Below are positions 25,687-34,936 of a DNA stretch of 64,000 nucleotides, in pieces (position 1 is the stretch's first letter; each line of letters begins with the position of its first letter). The DNA is from JAJCYL01 sp040222875. GTDB lineage: Bacteria > Bacteroidota > Bacteroidia > Cytophagales > Cyclobacteriaceae. The notes beneath the pieces are model-generated. The model saw only the letters and a list, made by a program, of their open reading frames with translations. It had not been told where the DNA came from and ran no database searches. Where the stretch lies: positions 1 to 64,000 of the forward strand of contig JAVKCG010000008.1 of the NCBI GenBank assembly GCA_040222875.1. Reading direction: 5' to 3'. The position numbers and the translations under genes were made by a program.

Positions 25687-26498
25687 CAATCCTCATCTTC
25701 AAGGTCTTCGTTCCAACAGTGGAACTCTTCATCCTCATAAAAATTTGGGTCTTTAATCATGCCTGCTTTTGATTCCTCAGTCCAGAGTATTTGAACTGTT
25801 TCAGAACTTGGGATTGCTATTTCGTAGAACCTATTGAGCAAATCATCGCTTGTACGTTCAAAATAAATCGTGGCACCATTTAACTGCGCTCCAGCAACTG
25901 AATAAATATATTCGATATCAGCTTCAGAACCATCGATGTTTCTATTCCAATTAATGTCTAACAATTTAGTGGGTGCAGAAGGTTTAAACTGTAATGACCA
26001 CGAACCACGTGTGCCAACTAAATTGGACTGACCTGTGTACCACTGGAAATCTGAATATTCCCCATCCTTGGATATGTACATCGCCCAGTTAACATTTACC
26101 CCAACAACTTCAGCAGTGAGCATAGATGAGTGTGTCGTATTTCCAATTAGGAACTCTTTTTGCCAAATCCATTTGCCTGAATCGATGTTAAATTTTGGCT
26201 CTTCATTAATGGTGGCTCTAAATGCTGCAACAGGCACTAGCACATGGGCCAATGTGATTGTGTTCCAAACCAAAACATTGACGGCAGCCACACCAAAGTT
26301 GACTTTTGCTTTGGTTCTTCCACCTTCTGGATCTTCTGCGCCCTCAACAAAGTCCGTGAAATCCATCACCATGGTTGAAACAGGGGGTAGAACCGGCTGT
26401 TCGGATGGTAGAGGATCAGGAGCTGGGTCATTTCCATCATTACCACAAGCACCCAAGAACATAACTATTAATAATGTGACAGCAGCTTGATATTTCAT
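25683..26498 (-). CDS. Putative lipoprotein, unknown function
   Basis: A 271-residue protein with a lipoprotein signal: hydrophobic LLIVMFLGAC with the lipobox LGAC (Cys18), followed by a proline/aspartate-rich linker. The body is beta-rich with many Trp and Tyr residues (KWIWQKEFLIG, EVVGVNVNWAMYISKDGEYSDFQWYTG, GSWSLQFKP), as in small beta-barrel or jelly-roll domains. It ends in a very acidic tail containing two cysteines. The alternation around residues 55-150 is consistent with a substrate- or surface-binding domain, but I do not recognise a family. It is probably anchored in the outer membrane. It lies alone, convergent with miaA. Confidence 0.75.
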   Translation of the reverse strand: MKYQAAVTLLIVMFLGACGNDGNDPAPDPLPSEQPVLPPVSTMVMDFTDFVEGAEDPEGGRTKAKVNFGVAAVNVLVWNTITLAHVLVPVAAFRATINEEPKFNIDSGKWIWQKEFLIGNTTHSSMLTAEVVGVNVNWAMYISKDGEYSDFQWYTGQSNLVGTRGSWSLQFKPSAPTKLLDINWNRNIDGSEADIEYIYSVAGAQLNGATIYFERTSDDLLNRFYEIAIPSSETVQILWTEESKAGMIKDPNFYEDEEFHCWNEDLEDEDC

Positions 26499-26543
26499 GA
26501 GTTTAAACTTTATGACATTTTGTTCCGTAACACAAAATTGAGC

Positions 26544-28568
26544 TTATACCCTCTTTTTTTGAAGACCTTTTAATTCTAACATTTCATCCCGCAATCTTGC
26601 GGCTTCAATAAAATCGAGATCTTTTGCGGCTTTTTCCATGGCCTTCTGGGTTTTTGCAATCAGTTTTTCTAATTCACCCGACTTCATATATGAGACAACC
26701 GGATCGGCCGCAATGCTGGGGCCCTCGGTGCCAGCATAATATTTTGTCTGCCCTTTTTTAGAGTCGGCAACTTGCGTTTGATCAAGAATTGCGTCTTTTG
26801 ATTTTTTCACTGTTGTAGGGGTTATGCCATGCTCCTCATTGTACAAAATTTGGATTCCACGCCTTCTGTTTGTTTCGTCAATTGCTACCTGCATTGATTT
26901 GGTTACGGTATCTGCATACATCAATACCATGCCGTTTTCATTTCTTGCAGCCCTACCTATAGTTTGTACTAATGAACGTTCGTTCCTTAAAAAGCCTTCC
27001 TTATCAGCATCTAATATTGCAACCAATGAAACCTCTGGAAGATCAAGCCCTTCTCTTAACAAATTAACCCCGACCAAAACATCAAAAACCCCTAAACGCA
27101 ATTCCCGAAGAATCTCAACCCTATCCAATGTTTTTACCTCCGAATGAATATACCTGCACTTAACGCCAACGTTCTCGAGGTATTTGGTAAGCTCCTCAGC
27201 CATTCTTTTGGTGAGCGTGGTAACCAGCACCCTTTCCTCTTTTTGAACCCTGAGATCAATCTCATTCATTAAATCATCAATCTGATTAAGACTCGGCCTG
27301 ACCTCAATTAAAGGGTCTAATAAACCTGTCGGTCGAATTAGCTGCTCAACTACAATCCCTTCAGATTTTCGGAGTTCGTATTCACTTGGTGTGGCACTCA
27401 CAAAAACAACCTGATTAAGCATGCCCTCAAATTCGTTAAAAGTGAGTGGTCTGTTGTCAAGTGCTGATGGTAACCTGAAACCGTAATCCACAAGATTCAC
27501 TTTGCGTGAGCGGTCCCCACCCCACATAGCCCTAACTTGAGGTACGGTTACGTGGCTCTCATCAATTATCATGAGATAGTCTTCAGGGAAATAATCCAAC
27601 AGACAGAACGGCCTTGCACCGGGATTTCGGCGATCAAAGTATCTGGAATAGTTCTCAACTCCAGAACAATAGCCTAATTCACGGATCATTTCCATATCGA
27701 ACTCTGTGCGCTCCTTGATACGTTTAGCCTCCAGATGGCGCATATCATTCTGGAAAAAAGAGATTTGGTTTACGAGGTCATTTTGAATCTCCTTGATCGC
27801 CATCTGGGCAACCTCTTTACCTGTCACGAATAGGTTGGCCGGGAAAATCGTGATAACTATTTCTTCACCTATTTTCTTTCCTGTGGGTGGGTCAATACGA
27901 TGGATTGCCTCAATTTCGTCACCAAAAAAATACAGGCGATAAGCAAAATCATCATAGGCGATATAAATATCAACTGTATCGCCTTTTACCCTGAAGTTAC
28001 CCCTTTTGAACTCGGCTTCCGTTCTGCTATAAAGAATATCAACAAGTTGGAAAAGCAGTTGATTTCTTGAGATAACATCTCCCTGCTGAAGTTTAATGAC
28101 GTTTTTTCCGAACTCCTCGGGGTTTCCAATACCATAAATACAGCTTACTGAAGCAACTACGATGACATCCCGACGACCTGTTAACAGAGAGGATGTTGCG
28201 CTAAGTCTTAGCTTTTCAATTTCCTCGTTTATCGAAAGGTCTTTTTCTATATAAAGATTAGTAGTAGGCATGAAGGCCTCCGGCTGGTAGTAGTCATAAT
28301 ATGAGATAAAATATTCTACGGCATTCTGCGGGAAAAACTGCTTGAACTCCCCATAAAGCTGGGCCGCCAAAGTTTTATTATGACTTAAAACGAGTGTCGG
28401 TTTCTGAACTTGCTCAATGACATTAGCGATGGAGAACGTCTTCCCAGATCCTGTCACTCCAAGTAATACCTGTGCGGGTTCATGGTTATTGATGCCTTCG
28501 ACCAATTGTGCAATAGCCTTAGGTTGGTCTCCAGTCGGAATGAAATCAGATTGTATTTTGAACCCCAT
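26544..28568 (-). CDS. uvrB: Excinuclease ABC subunit B
   Basis: A 674-residue UvrB, the damage-verifying helicase of nucleotide excision repair. It has the Walker A motif LLGVTGSGKTFSIANV, the beta-hairpin region ISYYDYYQPEAFMP that inserts between DNA strands, and the Walker B/DEAD-like motif LMIIDESHVTVPQ. Helicase motif V/VI is DVLVGVNLLREGLDLPEV..QTIGRAARN. A C-terminal UVR domain (about residues 630-670, with KAAKDLDFIEAARLRDEM) binds UvrC or UvrA. Length and order are normal. It appears to be its own transcript, 45 bp upstream of the lipoprotein gene. Confidence 0.97.
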   Translation of the reverse strand: MGFKIQSDFIPTGDQPKAIAQLVEGINNHEPAQVLLGVTGSGKTFSIANVIEQVQKPTLVLSHNKTLAAQLYGEFKQFFPQNAVEYFISYYDYYQPEAFMPTTNLYIEKDLSINEEIEKLRLSATSSLLTGRRDVIVVASVSCIYGIGNPEEFGKNVIKLQQGDVISRNQLLFQLVDILYSRTEAEFKRGNFRVKGDTVDIYIAYDDFAYRLYFFGDEIEAIHRIDPPTGKKIGEEIVITIFPANLFVTGKEVAQMAIKEIQNDLVNQISFFQNDMRHLEAKRIKERTEFDMEMIRELGYCSGVENYSRYFDRRNPGARPFCLLDYFPEDYLMIIDESHVTVPQVRAMWGGDRSRKVNLVDYGFRLPSALDNRPLTFNEFEGMLNQVVFVSATPSEYELRKSEGIVVEQLIRPTGLLDPLIEVRPSLNQIDDLMNEIDLRVQKEERVLVTTLTKRMAEELTKYLENVGVKCRYIHSEVKTLDRVEILRELRLGVFDVLVGVNLLREGLDLPEVSLVAILDADKEGFLRNERSLVQTIGRAARNENGMVLMYADTVTKSMQVAIDETNRRRGIQILYNEEHGITPTTVKKSKDAILDQTQVADSKKGQTKYYAGTEGPSIAADPVVSYMKSGELEKLIAKTQKAMEKAAKDLDFIEAARLRDEMLELKGLQKKRV

Positions 28569-28620
28569 AGATTTATCAATTCCTAAGGATTACGAATATA
28601 GCTGAATCAAGTTGGTCGAC

Positions 28621-29358
28621 TCAGCTATTCCAAATCTCCCAGGATTTTTCTGCCTGCACTTGTAACATCTCCAAACCATTTTTAACTCTCGCACCGCTGA
28701 TTTTGCCTTTCGCCATAAACAGTGTCTCTTCAGGGTTATATACCAGATCATACAGCCAGTTTTCTGGAGTTATGCCGCTATATGGGATTTCTGGGGCTAC
28801 ATCAACATTAGGATACATCCCGAGAGGAGTGGTATTAATAACCAAACGATGTGTACTTAGGAGAGCCTCATTTACTTGTTCGTAGGCAATTTCGGAGCGG
28901 GTTGCGTTTCTTGAAACGCATAGATATTCAATGTTCAAATCGTCGAGAGCAACTTTTACAGCTCTTGAACTTCCTCCTGTACCTAGTACCAAAGCCTTAA
29001 AATTAGCCCCTTGTTCAATCCAGTTTCCCAAGGACTGCTTGAAACCGTAGTAATCCGAATTATACCCAATCAAGCGACCCTGTTTTATCTTGATGACATT
29101 AACGGCGCCAATTTCTTTTGCAGCCGGATCAACCTCGTCCAGTAATGCAATTACATCACTTTTAAATGGAAGGGTAACATTAAGGCCGGCCAAATGAGGA
29201 TTGTCACTTATTAGCCGCTTGAGTTGGTTTATGCTTTCTAACTCAAACAACTCATAAGAACATTCTTCAATTTTTTCCTTTTTGAATTTTGATGTGAAAT
29301 ACTTTTTAGAAAAAGAATGGGCTAGCTTTTTACCAATTAAACCGTATAACCTTGCCAT
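28621..29358 (-). CDS. aroE: Shikimate dehydrogenase
   Basis: A 245-residue AroE, slightly shorter than the E. coli enzyme (272). It reduces 3-dehydroshikimate with NADPH in the shikimate pathway. It has GLIGKKLAHSFSKKYF at the substrate site and GLNVTLPFKSDVIALLDEVD with the catalytic Lys. EIGAVNVI follows, then the NADP motif VLGTGGSSRAVKVALDD and VINTTPLGMYPN. The ATG overlaps the stop of the upstream DUF368 gene by one base. The four genes from ComA to AroE lie in one compact minus-strand run. Confidence 0.95.
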   Translation of the reverse strand: MARLYGLIGKKLAHSFSKKYFTSKFKKEKIEECSYELFELESINQLKRLISDNPHLAGLNVTLPFKSDVIALLDEVDPAAKEIGAVNVIKIKQGRLIGYNSDYYGFKQSLGNWIEQGANFKALVLGTGGSSRAVKVALDDLNIEYLCVSRNATRSEIAYEQVNEALLSTHRLVINTTPLGMYPNVDVAPEIPYSGITPENWLYDLVYNPEETLFMAKGKISGARVKNGLEMLQVQAEKSWEIWNS

Positions 29359-30296
29359 TATCTGGGCTTTCTAACAGACAGTGCAATTTTTTCTAAAATT
29401 ACAACTATGAAAAACCCAAATGCCATAAATAAGACAGCATAAAGCAATAATGGCTCATTTCCAGTTAACTCCAGATACTCGGTAGGCAAAACATTATCCT
29501 GTAAAAAAGGGACTTGTTCGCCGGCACTATTTACTCGATATGACAGCGTATTTTTCCAAGGCCAGATTTTGTAAAGCGATCCAACCATGAACCCGGCTAA
29601 TACAGCAACGGTGGAGTCATGATGGCGTTGTAAAAACCAACTTACAACTCTGGAGAAGGACAGGATACCCACAACACAGCCTGCTACAAAAACCACGATC
29701 ACTGCAACATTTACGTCTTTTAGCGATTCAAGAACGTATTGATATTTCCCGAAAATCAGCAAAATAAAACTCCCTGAAATACCAGGTAAAATCATAGCGC
29801 AAATAGCAACCATCCCGCTCAAAAAAATGAACCACAGGGCGTCTGGTGTGGTGGCAGGGGTGGCTGAAGTAATCAAATAAGCTATCACAATTCCGGCCAC
29901 TCCAAACAATCCACTGACGAAATTTTTGTTCTTTATTTGGCTTCCAACTGACAAAGCTGATATCACAATTAATCCAAAAAAGAATGACCAGAGTTGGATA
30001 GGAAAGTGCTCAAGCAGATATGTAATTAATTTTGCCAGAGATAATATGCTGGTTACAATTCCAAGGAAAAGTGTGATTAAGAAAGGTCCGTTAATGTGCT
30101 TCCAAAACTCATTTAACCTTAACGAAAACAAGAGTTTAAAAGCATTCAAATCCAGCGATTTAATTGAGTTTATCAACTCTTCATAAATACCGGTAATAAA
30201 GGCTATAGTCCCACCTGAAACCCCTGGAACCACATCAGCACCCCCCATTCCAATTCCCTTCAGATATAATAGGATGTAGTCTTTGGATCCTTTCAT
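29358..30296 (-). CDS. DUF368 family membrane protein (PopT-type polyprenyl-phosphate translocase)
   Basis: A 312-residue polytopic membrane protein with the two DUF368 repeats: GIGMGGADVVPGVSGGTIAFITGIYEEL near the N-terminus and AICAMILPGISGSFILLIFGKYQYVL in the middle. These are the inverted re-entrant motifs of the family. DUF368 proteins have been reported as undecaprenyl-phosphate recycling translocases (PopT, established knowledge from other bacteria). That role would support the polysaccharide and peptidoglycan pathways elsewhere in the window. It overlaps ComA by 4 bases (ATGA) and AroE by 1 base. Confidence 0.9.
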   Translation of the reverse strand: MKGSKDYILLYLKGIGMGGADVVPGVSGGTIAFITGIYEELINSIKSLDLNAFKLLFSLRLNEFWKHINGPFLITLFLGIVTSILSLAKLITYLLEHFPIQLWSFFFGLIVISALSVGSQIKNKNFVSGLFGVAGIVIAYLITSATPATTPDALWFIFLSGMVAICAMILPGISGSFILLIFGKYQYVLESLKDVNVAVIVVFVAGCVVGILSFSRVVSWFLQRHHDSTVAVLAGFMVGSLYKIWPWKNTLSYRVNSAGEQVPFLQDNVLPTEYLELTGNEPLLLYAVLFMAFGFFIVVILEKIALSVRKPR

Positions 30297-31066
30297 GGAT
30301 TACCATCCAATTTTAAGAATTGATGAAATGTATCCCCACGAAGTCCTAATCTTATTGTCTCCAGTGGTATTACGTCGTTTGGTGAAATGTTGCCGAGGTT
30401 TACGTTGGCGCCAATCAGTTTAATAAACCAAACCTGCTGAGATTTCTGTGGTGCCTCCCAAATAATTTTCTCCGAAGGTATTTGCGTTAAAATCTCATCG
30501 ACCAGACCCGATCGCACTTCACCAGTAGACCGGAACAGGCCTACATTTCCGGATTCCCTCGCTTCACCAATTACTTTCCAGGCTCCTGCTTCAAGTTCGG
30601 TTTTCATTAATTCAATCCATTGATAAGGCGGAATTATCTTCTCAGCATCTTTGGAGCCCACCTCAGACAATACTGTCACCTGATCTTTGAGAGCAACTAT
30701 ATATTCCAGCTTCTCTTCATGAGGAATTTCAATTGACCCATCCGAAACCTCCGCATATTCCAAGGAATATTTTTCCAAAATTTTACGGAAATCATCGAAC
30801 TGCTTTCTGATTATGAAAGCCTCGAATAAAGTTCCTCCGAAGTAAACCGGAATTCCAGCAGATCTATACAATTCAATTTTTTCACTCAACTTTGGTGTTA
30901 CATATGAAGTTGCCCAACCAAGTTTGATGATATCAATGTATTCACTGGCTACAGATAGGCAGTCCTCAACTTCCCTTAGGCTGAGCCCTTTGTCCATTGC
31001 CATAGTAAAACCTGCCTGTCGGGGTTTTGGTGGCCTGACAGGCAAACTATTAAGCGTATAATTCAT
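30293..31066 (-). CDS. Phosphosulfolactate synthase (ComA family)
   Basis: A 257-residue TIM-barrel enzyme of the ComA family, known to join sulfite and phosphoenolpyruvate into (2R)-phospho-3-sulfolactate. Visible family segments are GFTMAMDKGLSLREVEDCL at the start, DIIKLGWATSYV, PVYFGGTLFEAFI, AEVSDGSIEIP, VLSEVGSKD, VIGEARESGNVGLF and the C-terminal GLRGDTF. In archaea this begins coenzyme M synthesis. In Bacteroidota it is better read as a supply route to cysteate for sulfonolipids (inference). The gene abuts the TPR gene and overlaps DUF368 by 4 bases. Confidence 0.92.
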   Translation of the reverse strand: MNYTLNSLPVRPPKPRQAGFTMAMDKGLSLREVEDCLSVASEYIDIIKLGWATSYVTPKLSEKIELYRSAGIPVYFGGTLFEAFIIRKQFDDFRKILEKYSLEYAEVSDGSIEIPHEEKLEYIVALKDQVTVLSEVGSKDAEKIIPPYQWIELMKTELEAGAWKVIGEARESGNVGLFRSTGEVRSGLVDEILTQIPSEKIIWEAPQKSQQVWFIKLIGANVNLGNISPNDVIPLETIRLGLRGDTFHQFLKLDGNP

Positions 31067-32470
31067 TTAGGATTTTTCGTTTCTATACTGATCAATGATT
31101 TTGAAAAGTGCTTTTTGAGTTGTCAACTTAGGAAAGAACTCAAAAAGTGAAGTGTGATTTTCAAAGTTCAAAACTAAAGCATTTTCCAAAACAGTGAAGG
31201 CCTGTTTATATTTTCCTGCTGCAATTAAATAAGCAACCATTCTGTAATAGAGGTTGGAATCCTCAGGGATTTCATCGATTCCGGTTAGCAATATCTCAAT
31301 GGCCTTGGCATAGTCGCCTTGCTCATAACACATGAATGACCAACTGAGCCATGTTTCAGCATTTTTAGGATTAAGTAAGCTGGTTTCTTCAAAAGCTTGG
31401 GTACTTGAAACAATATTGCCCACTTTAAATTCAGCACAGGCTAATGCCAGCCAATAATCAGAATTTTCAACATTAAATTTTAGTGCCTTGTTAAAGAAGT
31501 GTATGGCTTCATGCCATTTATCTTGTTGGTACAGGCTATTCCCAATACCAAACCATGCATCACTATAAAATGGTTCTATCTTAACGGCTTTCCTGAAATA
31601 CCTAATAGCTAGCTCATGTTGATCGATTTTTTCGTAAGCCTCACCCACACAGTAGTAGGTCTCTGCACTAGGCCCTTCTTGCTTAATGGTTATTTTATAT
31701 GATTCAATTGCCTCGTTATATCTCTCCAGGCTCATTAAGGCATTGGCCATGTTAAAATGAGCTGAGGAAAACTCTTCATCTATTGCAACAGCATATTCAT
31801 ATGCATCTACGGCTTCATCAAACCGCTCTAATTTGCTTAAAACGATACCCAAGTTGTACCAGGCATACTCTGAATAAGGGTCTTCATCGATGAACTTTTG
31901 GTAGTATGATAAACTGCTGTCCAGTTCGCCAAGCGCTTCAAGGCAAAAAGCCAATTCATACAGGGCACTGTCATGATGGATATTAATTTCAATGGCAGTT
32001 TTGTATTGTTCTACAGCTTTTCGCAAGTCTCCCTTCAATTGATAGCCAAAACCAAGGCTGTATATTATTTCTTCATCATCTGGGGATAATGATAATGCCT
32101 GCTCAAAATGTGCAATCGCCTCTTGATGATTTTCCATATCGAGGTAGATGTTGCCAAGCAGACTAAGCACATCAGGGTCATTTGGTTGGAAATTTCTTAA
32201 TGTTTCAGCTACATCGAGGGCCTCATTTAATTTACCTAAGTCAATCAGAATTTGCGCCTTCAAGAGGAGTAATTCACTACTAAATGCATACTGATCTACG
32301 GCCATTTCGGCAGCAACTAAAGCATCCTTAATTCTACCTTTATTTAAATAATGATTAATTATTTCTTCGAATGAATCTGACTCAAAAAAGTGGCTTTGTT
32401 GATTATTGAGGTGAGCTTCAAACTTTGCAATCAATTCATTTGGTTTGTCCCTCTTAAAGTCTTCTGCCAT
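31067..32470 (-). CDS. Tetratricopeptide repeat protein
   Basis: 467 residues made almost entirely of about a dozen TPR units of 34 residues. Good examples are PDVLSLLGNIYLDMENHQEAIAHFEQALSLSP, EYAWYNLGIVLSKLERFDEAVDAYEYAVAID and SDAWFGIGNSLYQQDKWHEAIHFFNKALKFN. There is no signal peptide or membrane segment, so it should be a cytoplasmic scaffold. Its stop codon directly precedes the ComA start codon. The partner is unknown. Similar long TPR proteins are common in Cytophagales. Confidence 0.88.
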   Translation of the reverse strand: MAEDFKRDKPNELIAKFEAHLNNQQSHFFESDSFEEIINHYLNKGRIKDALVAAEMAVDQYAFSSELLLLKAQILIDLGKLNEALDVAETLRNFQPNDPDVLSLLGNIYLDMENHQEAIAHFEQALSLSPDDEEIIYSLGFGYQLKGDLRKAVEQYKTAIEINIHHDSALYELAFCLEALGELDSSLSYYQKFIDEDPYSEYAWYNLGIVLSKLERFDEAVDAYEYAVAIDEEFSSAHFNMANALMSLERYNEAIESYKITIKQEGPSAETYYCVGEAYEKIDQHELAIRYFRKAVKIEPFYSDAWFGIGNSLYQQDKWHEAIHFFNKALKFNVENSDYWLALACAEFKVGNIVSSTQAFEETSLLNPKNAETWLSWSFMCYEQGDYAKAIEILLTGIDEIPEDSNLYYRMVAYLIAAGKYKQAFTVLENALVLNFENHTSLFEFFPKLTTQKALFKIIDQYRNEKS

Positions 32471-32521
32471 TCTGTGTTTTTAGCTGTATGAAAATATAGA
32501 ATTTTAATACTTGATCCAAGA

Positions 32522-34936
32522 TTACTTGCCTGCTATTGATTTAGCTTTATCGAGTAATGAACTATGGCCATTCGAGTTTTCGACATAATAACCATTTCCA
32601 TATTTTCCATAACCGTATCCGCCGTATCCATAACCGTACCCTTGATTAAACTTCACAGAATTCAAAACGACAGAGAGGTTTTTAAACCTTTTCATTTTAA
32701 CAAGATTTGTCAAAGTTTGAACAAACGATCTTTTAGAATAATCTGATCTAAACACGTATATAGGTAAGTCAGCTCTGTGCATCGCCAGGATACCATCTGT
32801 AACCAAACCTACTGGCGGAGTATCTAGAATGATTATGTCAAACTCTTTTTTAAGGTCGCTAAGCATCCGGTCGAATGACTCACCCAATAAAAGCTCTGAG
32901 GGGTTTGGAGGTGTGGTACCTGCAGGCAAATAGTGGAAATTATCAATTCCTGTCTCTTTGATACTTTGCTTAAGGTCATCTTTACCTATAAGGACGGTGC
33001 TCACTCCACCAATAGAACCATCGTTTTCAAAAGCCAAATGAACTTTAGGCTTTCTCATATCTAAATCAACAATTATGACTCTATTCTTGGAAAGTGATAG
33101 AATGGCTCCCAGGTTTATTGAGAAGAAGGTTTTACCCTCTCCACTGACAGTTGATGTAACAGATATAATTCTCTTTGACTTATCTGGATTCAAAAAGTCC
33201 ATATTGGTTCGAATAGCCCTCAAAGCTTCACTTAAACCTGATTTAGGGTTCTTATCAATAACCAGTCTGGCGTCTGGGCCACTCACGGATTCAGAATACG
33301 GAAGTGATCCAAGTATTGGAACCGAAATTAGCTTTTCAAGTTCTTTTACAGTATTGATTTTATTGTGTAATAAGTACCTAATCAGTACAAATAGGATGCT
33401 CAGAACTAATCCTACACCTCCACCAATACCGTAAATCAAAAGTTTTTGCGGGGCTATTGGATCAGTTGGATAAGATGGCGGAGAAAGGATGACAAAGTTA
33501 GTCACTGTTCCTGCTCTCGCTATCTCCAATTCTGATTTACGGCCGAACATCCCAAAGTAGGTTTGTTCAAACATGCCATAGAATCTTTTATTTTTTCTGT
33601 ATTCAGTACCCATCGAGGGCAACTCCACAAAATTGGATTCTACCCACCGTCTTCTATCATTGATTTGTTCAATCCGCTCTTCAAGGATAGACTCGTATTC
33701 TCTAAACAAGTCGATGGTACCACTTTCTGTATTTTTTAGTTGCTCATCAATTCTTTGGATGATGTAAGTATTCTCGTTATAAGACTGCAGTTTCAGGTTT
33801 CTTTCAGATATAAGGCTGTTATAGTTCTGTAGCCTTGATGTCAGAATTTCGGGTAATGAACTTAATGTGAATGGGCTTATGATCAGGATTTCTCCGTTTT
33901 CTACTTGTTTAATAATAAGCTTGAGCTCAGCAAGCTCTGTTTTCAATTGAGCATATAATGTATCGAGGGATTCAAGGGATTTTATGGCAGAACCTATGTC
34001 AGACTCAACACTCGTTGTTCTGTTAGTGAGTGTAAAGTTTTCAAAATAAGCTTCATACTCTTCTAGTATTTCATTAGTATGCTCTAGCTGATTATCAAGA
34101 AATTGTACCTTTTGCTCAATCGTTTGGTTTTTTGCCTCAGTTGTATAATCCAGATATAAAGTGTCTATCGCCGTCAAAAACTCTTTTGCCTTTAGTCGAT
34201 TGTGATCCTTCAGGTAAATACCAATAGTCCTGGCGTTGAGGTTAAGGGGCTCAACTTTTACGTTTCTATGGAGGTATCGCACCACGGCTTTTTCACTATT
34301 TATGGTAAAATAGTATTTACCAACACCGTTACCTTCATTGAACGCATTAGATTTTTCAATCAGTAGATTCCACTGAGGAGTTGATATTTCATCACCAAAA
34401 TTGTGACGAGATATAACTCTTTCACCATTATGGTTATACTCAATATTGAATTCATCATGATTTAGAATTTCTAAATCAATGGGATAATCTAGAAAGTACT
34501 CATTTTTGATTTTATAGCTAACCCTGAAAGGAGAATTCTTGTAGCGTTCTTCAGTAAGTATTTTACCATAGTAATAGTAAGAAACATCATAATTTATAGT
34601 CCTGGCTACTCTGGTAAAAAAAAGATCTGATTTAATCAGCTCAATTTCAGATGACATGCCATTGCTCATGGCTTCAAAAGGATTTCCGATGCCAATCAAG
34701 CTAGCCTCGTTTTGAACCGCAAGCTTTATTATGGATCGGGATTCATAAAGCGGCTTAGTATAGCGCACATAGAGGTAAGCGGAAACGCTAAAGGCAGTGA
34801 TAAGAAGTAGCATCCATGGAATACTCTTTTTAAAAACGACCAAGAGCTTATCGAAGTCGATACTTTCAAGCAGATCGTCTTGGTTTCCCGTATTTTGTTC
34901 GGGTAATGCATTTAACTCGTTACCCTCGAATTTCAC
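32522..34936 (-). CDS. Wzc-like polysaccharide co-polymerase / tyrosine kinase
   Basis: An 804-residue protein with N-terminal Wzz-type chain-length domain: TM1 at about residues 38-58, a long periplasmic coiled-coil region including the GTE-Y segment, and TM2 at about 510-530. A C-terminal BY-kinase domain follows, with Walker A SVTSTVSGEGKTFFSINLG, Walker A' VIIVDLDMRKPK and Walker B FDIIILDTPPVG. The extreme C-terminus is a tyrosine/glycine-rich tail (GYGYGYGGYGYGKYGNGYY) with about nine tyrosines, the autophosphorylation cluster of the family. It controls export and length of capsule or EPS with the Wza-like lipoprotein encoded just upstream. The start is GTG at 34936, sharing a base with the Wza stop. 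Confidence 0.93.
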   Translation of the reverse strand: MKFEGNELNALPEQNTGNQDDLLESIDFDKLLVVFKKSIPWMLLLITAFSVSAYLYVRYTKPLYESRSIIKLAVQNEASLIGIGNPFEAMSNGMSSEIELIKSDLFFTRVARTINYDVSYYYYGKILTEERYKNSPFRVSYKIKNEYFLDYPIDLEILNHDEFNIEYNHNGERVISRHNFGDEISTPQWNLLIEKSNAFNEGNGVGKYYFTINSEKAVVRYLHRNVKVEPLNLNARTIGIYLKDHNRLKAKEFLTAIDTLYLDYTTEAKNQTIEQKVQFLDNQLEHTNEILEEYEAYFENFTLTNRTTSVESDIGSAIKSLESLDTLYAQLKTELAELKLIIKQVENGEILIISPFTLSSLPEILTSRLQNYNSLISERNLKLQSYNENTYIIQRIDEQLKNTESGTIDLFREYESILEERIEQINDRRRWVESNFVELPSMGTEYRKNKRFYGMFEQTYFGMFGRKSELEIARAGTVTNFVILSPPSYPTDPIAPQKLLIYGIGGGVGLVLSILFVLIRYLLHNKINTVKELEKLISVPILGSLPYSESVSGPDARLVIDKNPKSGLSEALRAIRTNMDFLNPDKSKRIISVTSTVSGEGKTFFSINLGAILSLSKNRVIIVDLDMRKPKVHLAFENDGSIGGVSTVLIGKDDLKQSIKETGIDNFHYLPAGTTPPNPSELLLGESFDRMLSDLKKEFDIIILDTPPVGLVTDGILAMHRADLPIYVFRSDYSKRSFVQTLTNLVKMKRFKNLSVVLNSVKFNQGYGYGYGGYGYGKYGNGYYVENSNGHSSLLDKAKSIAGK

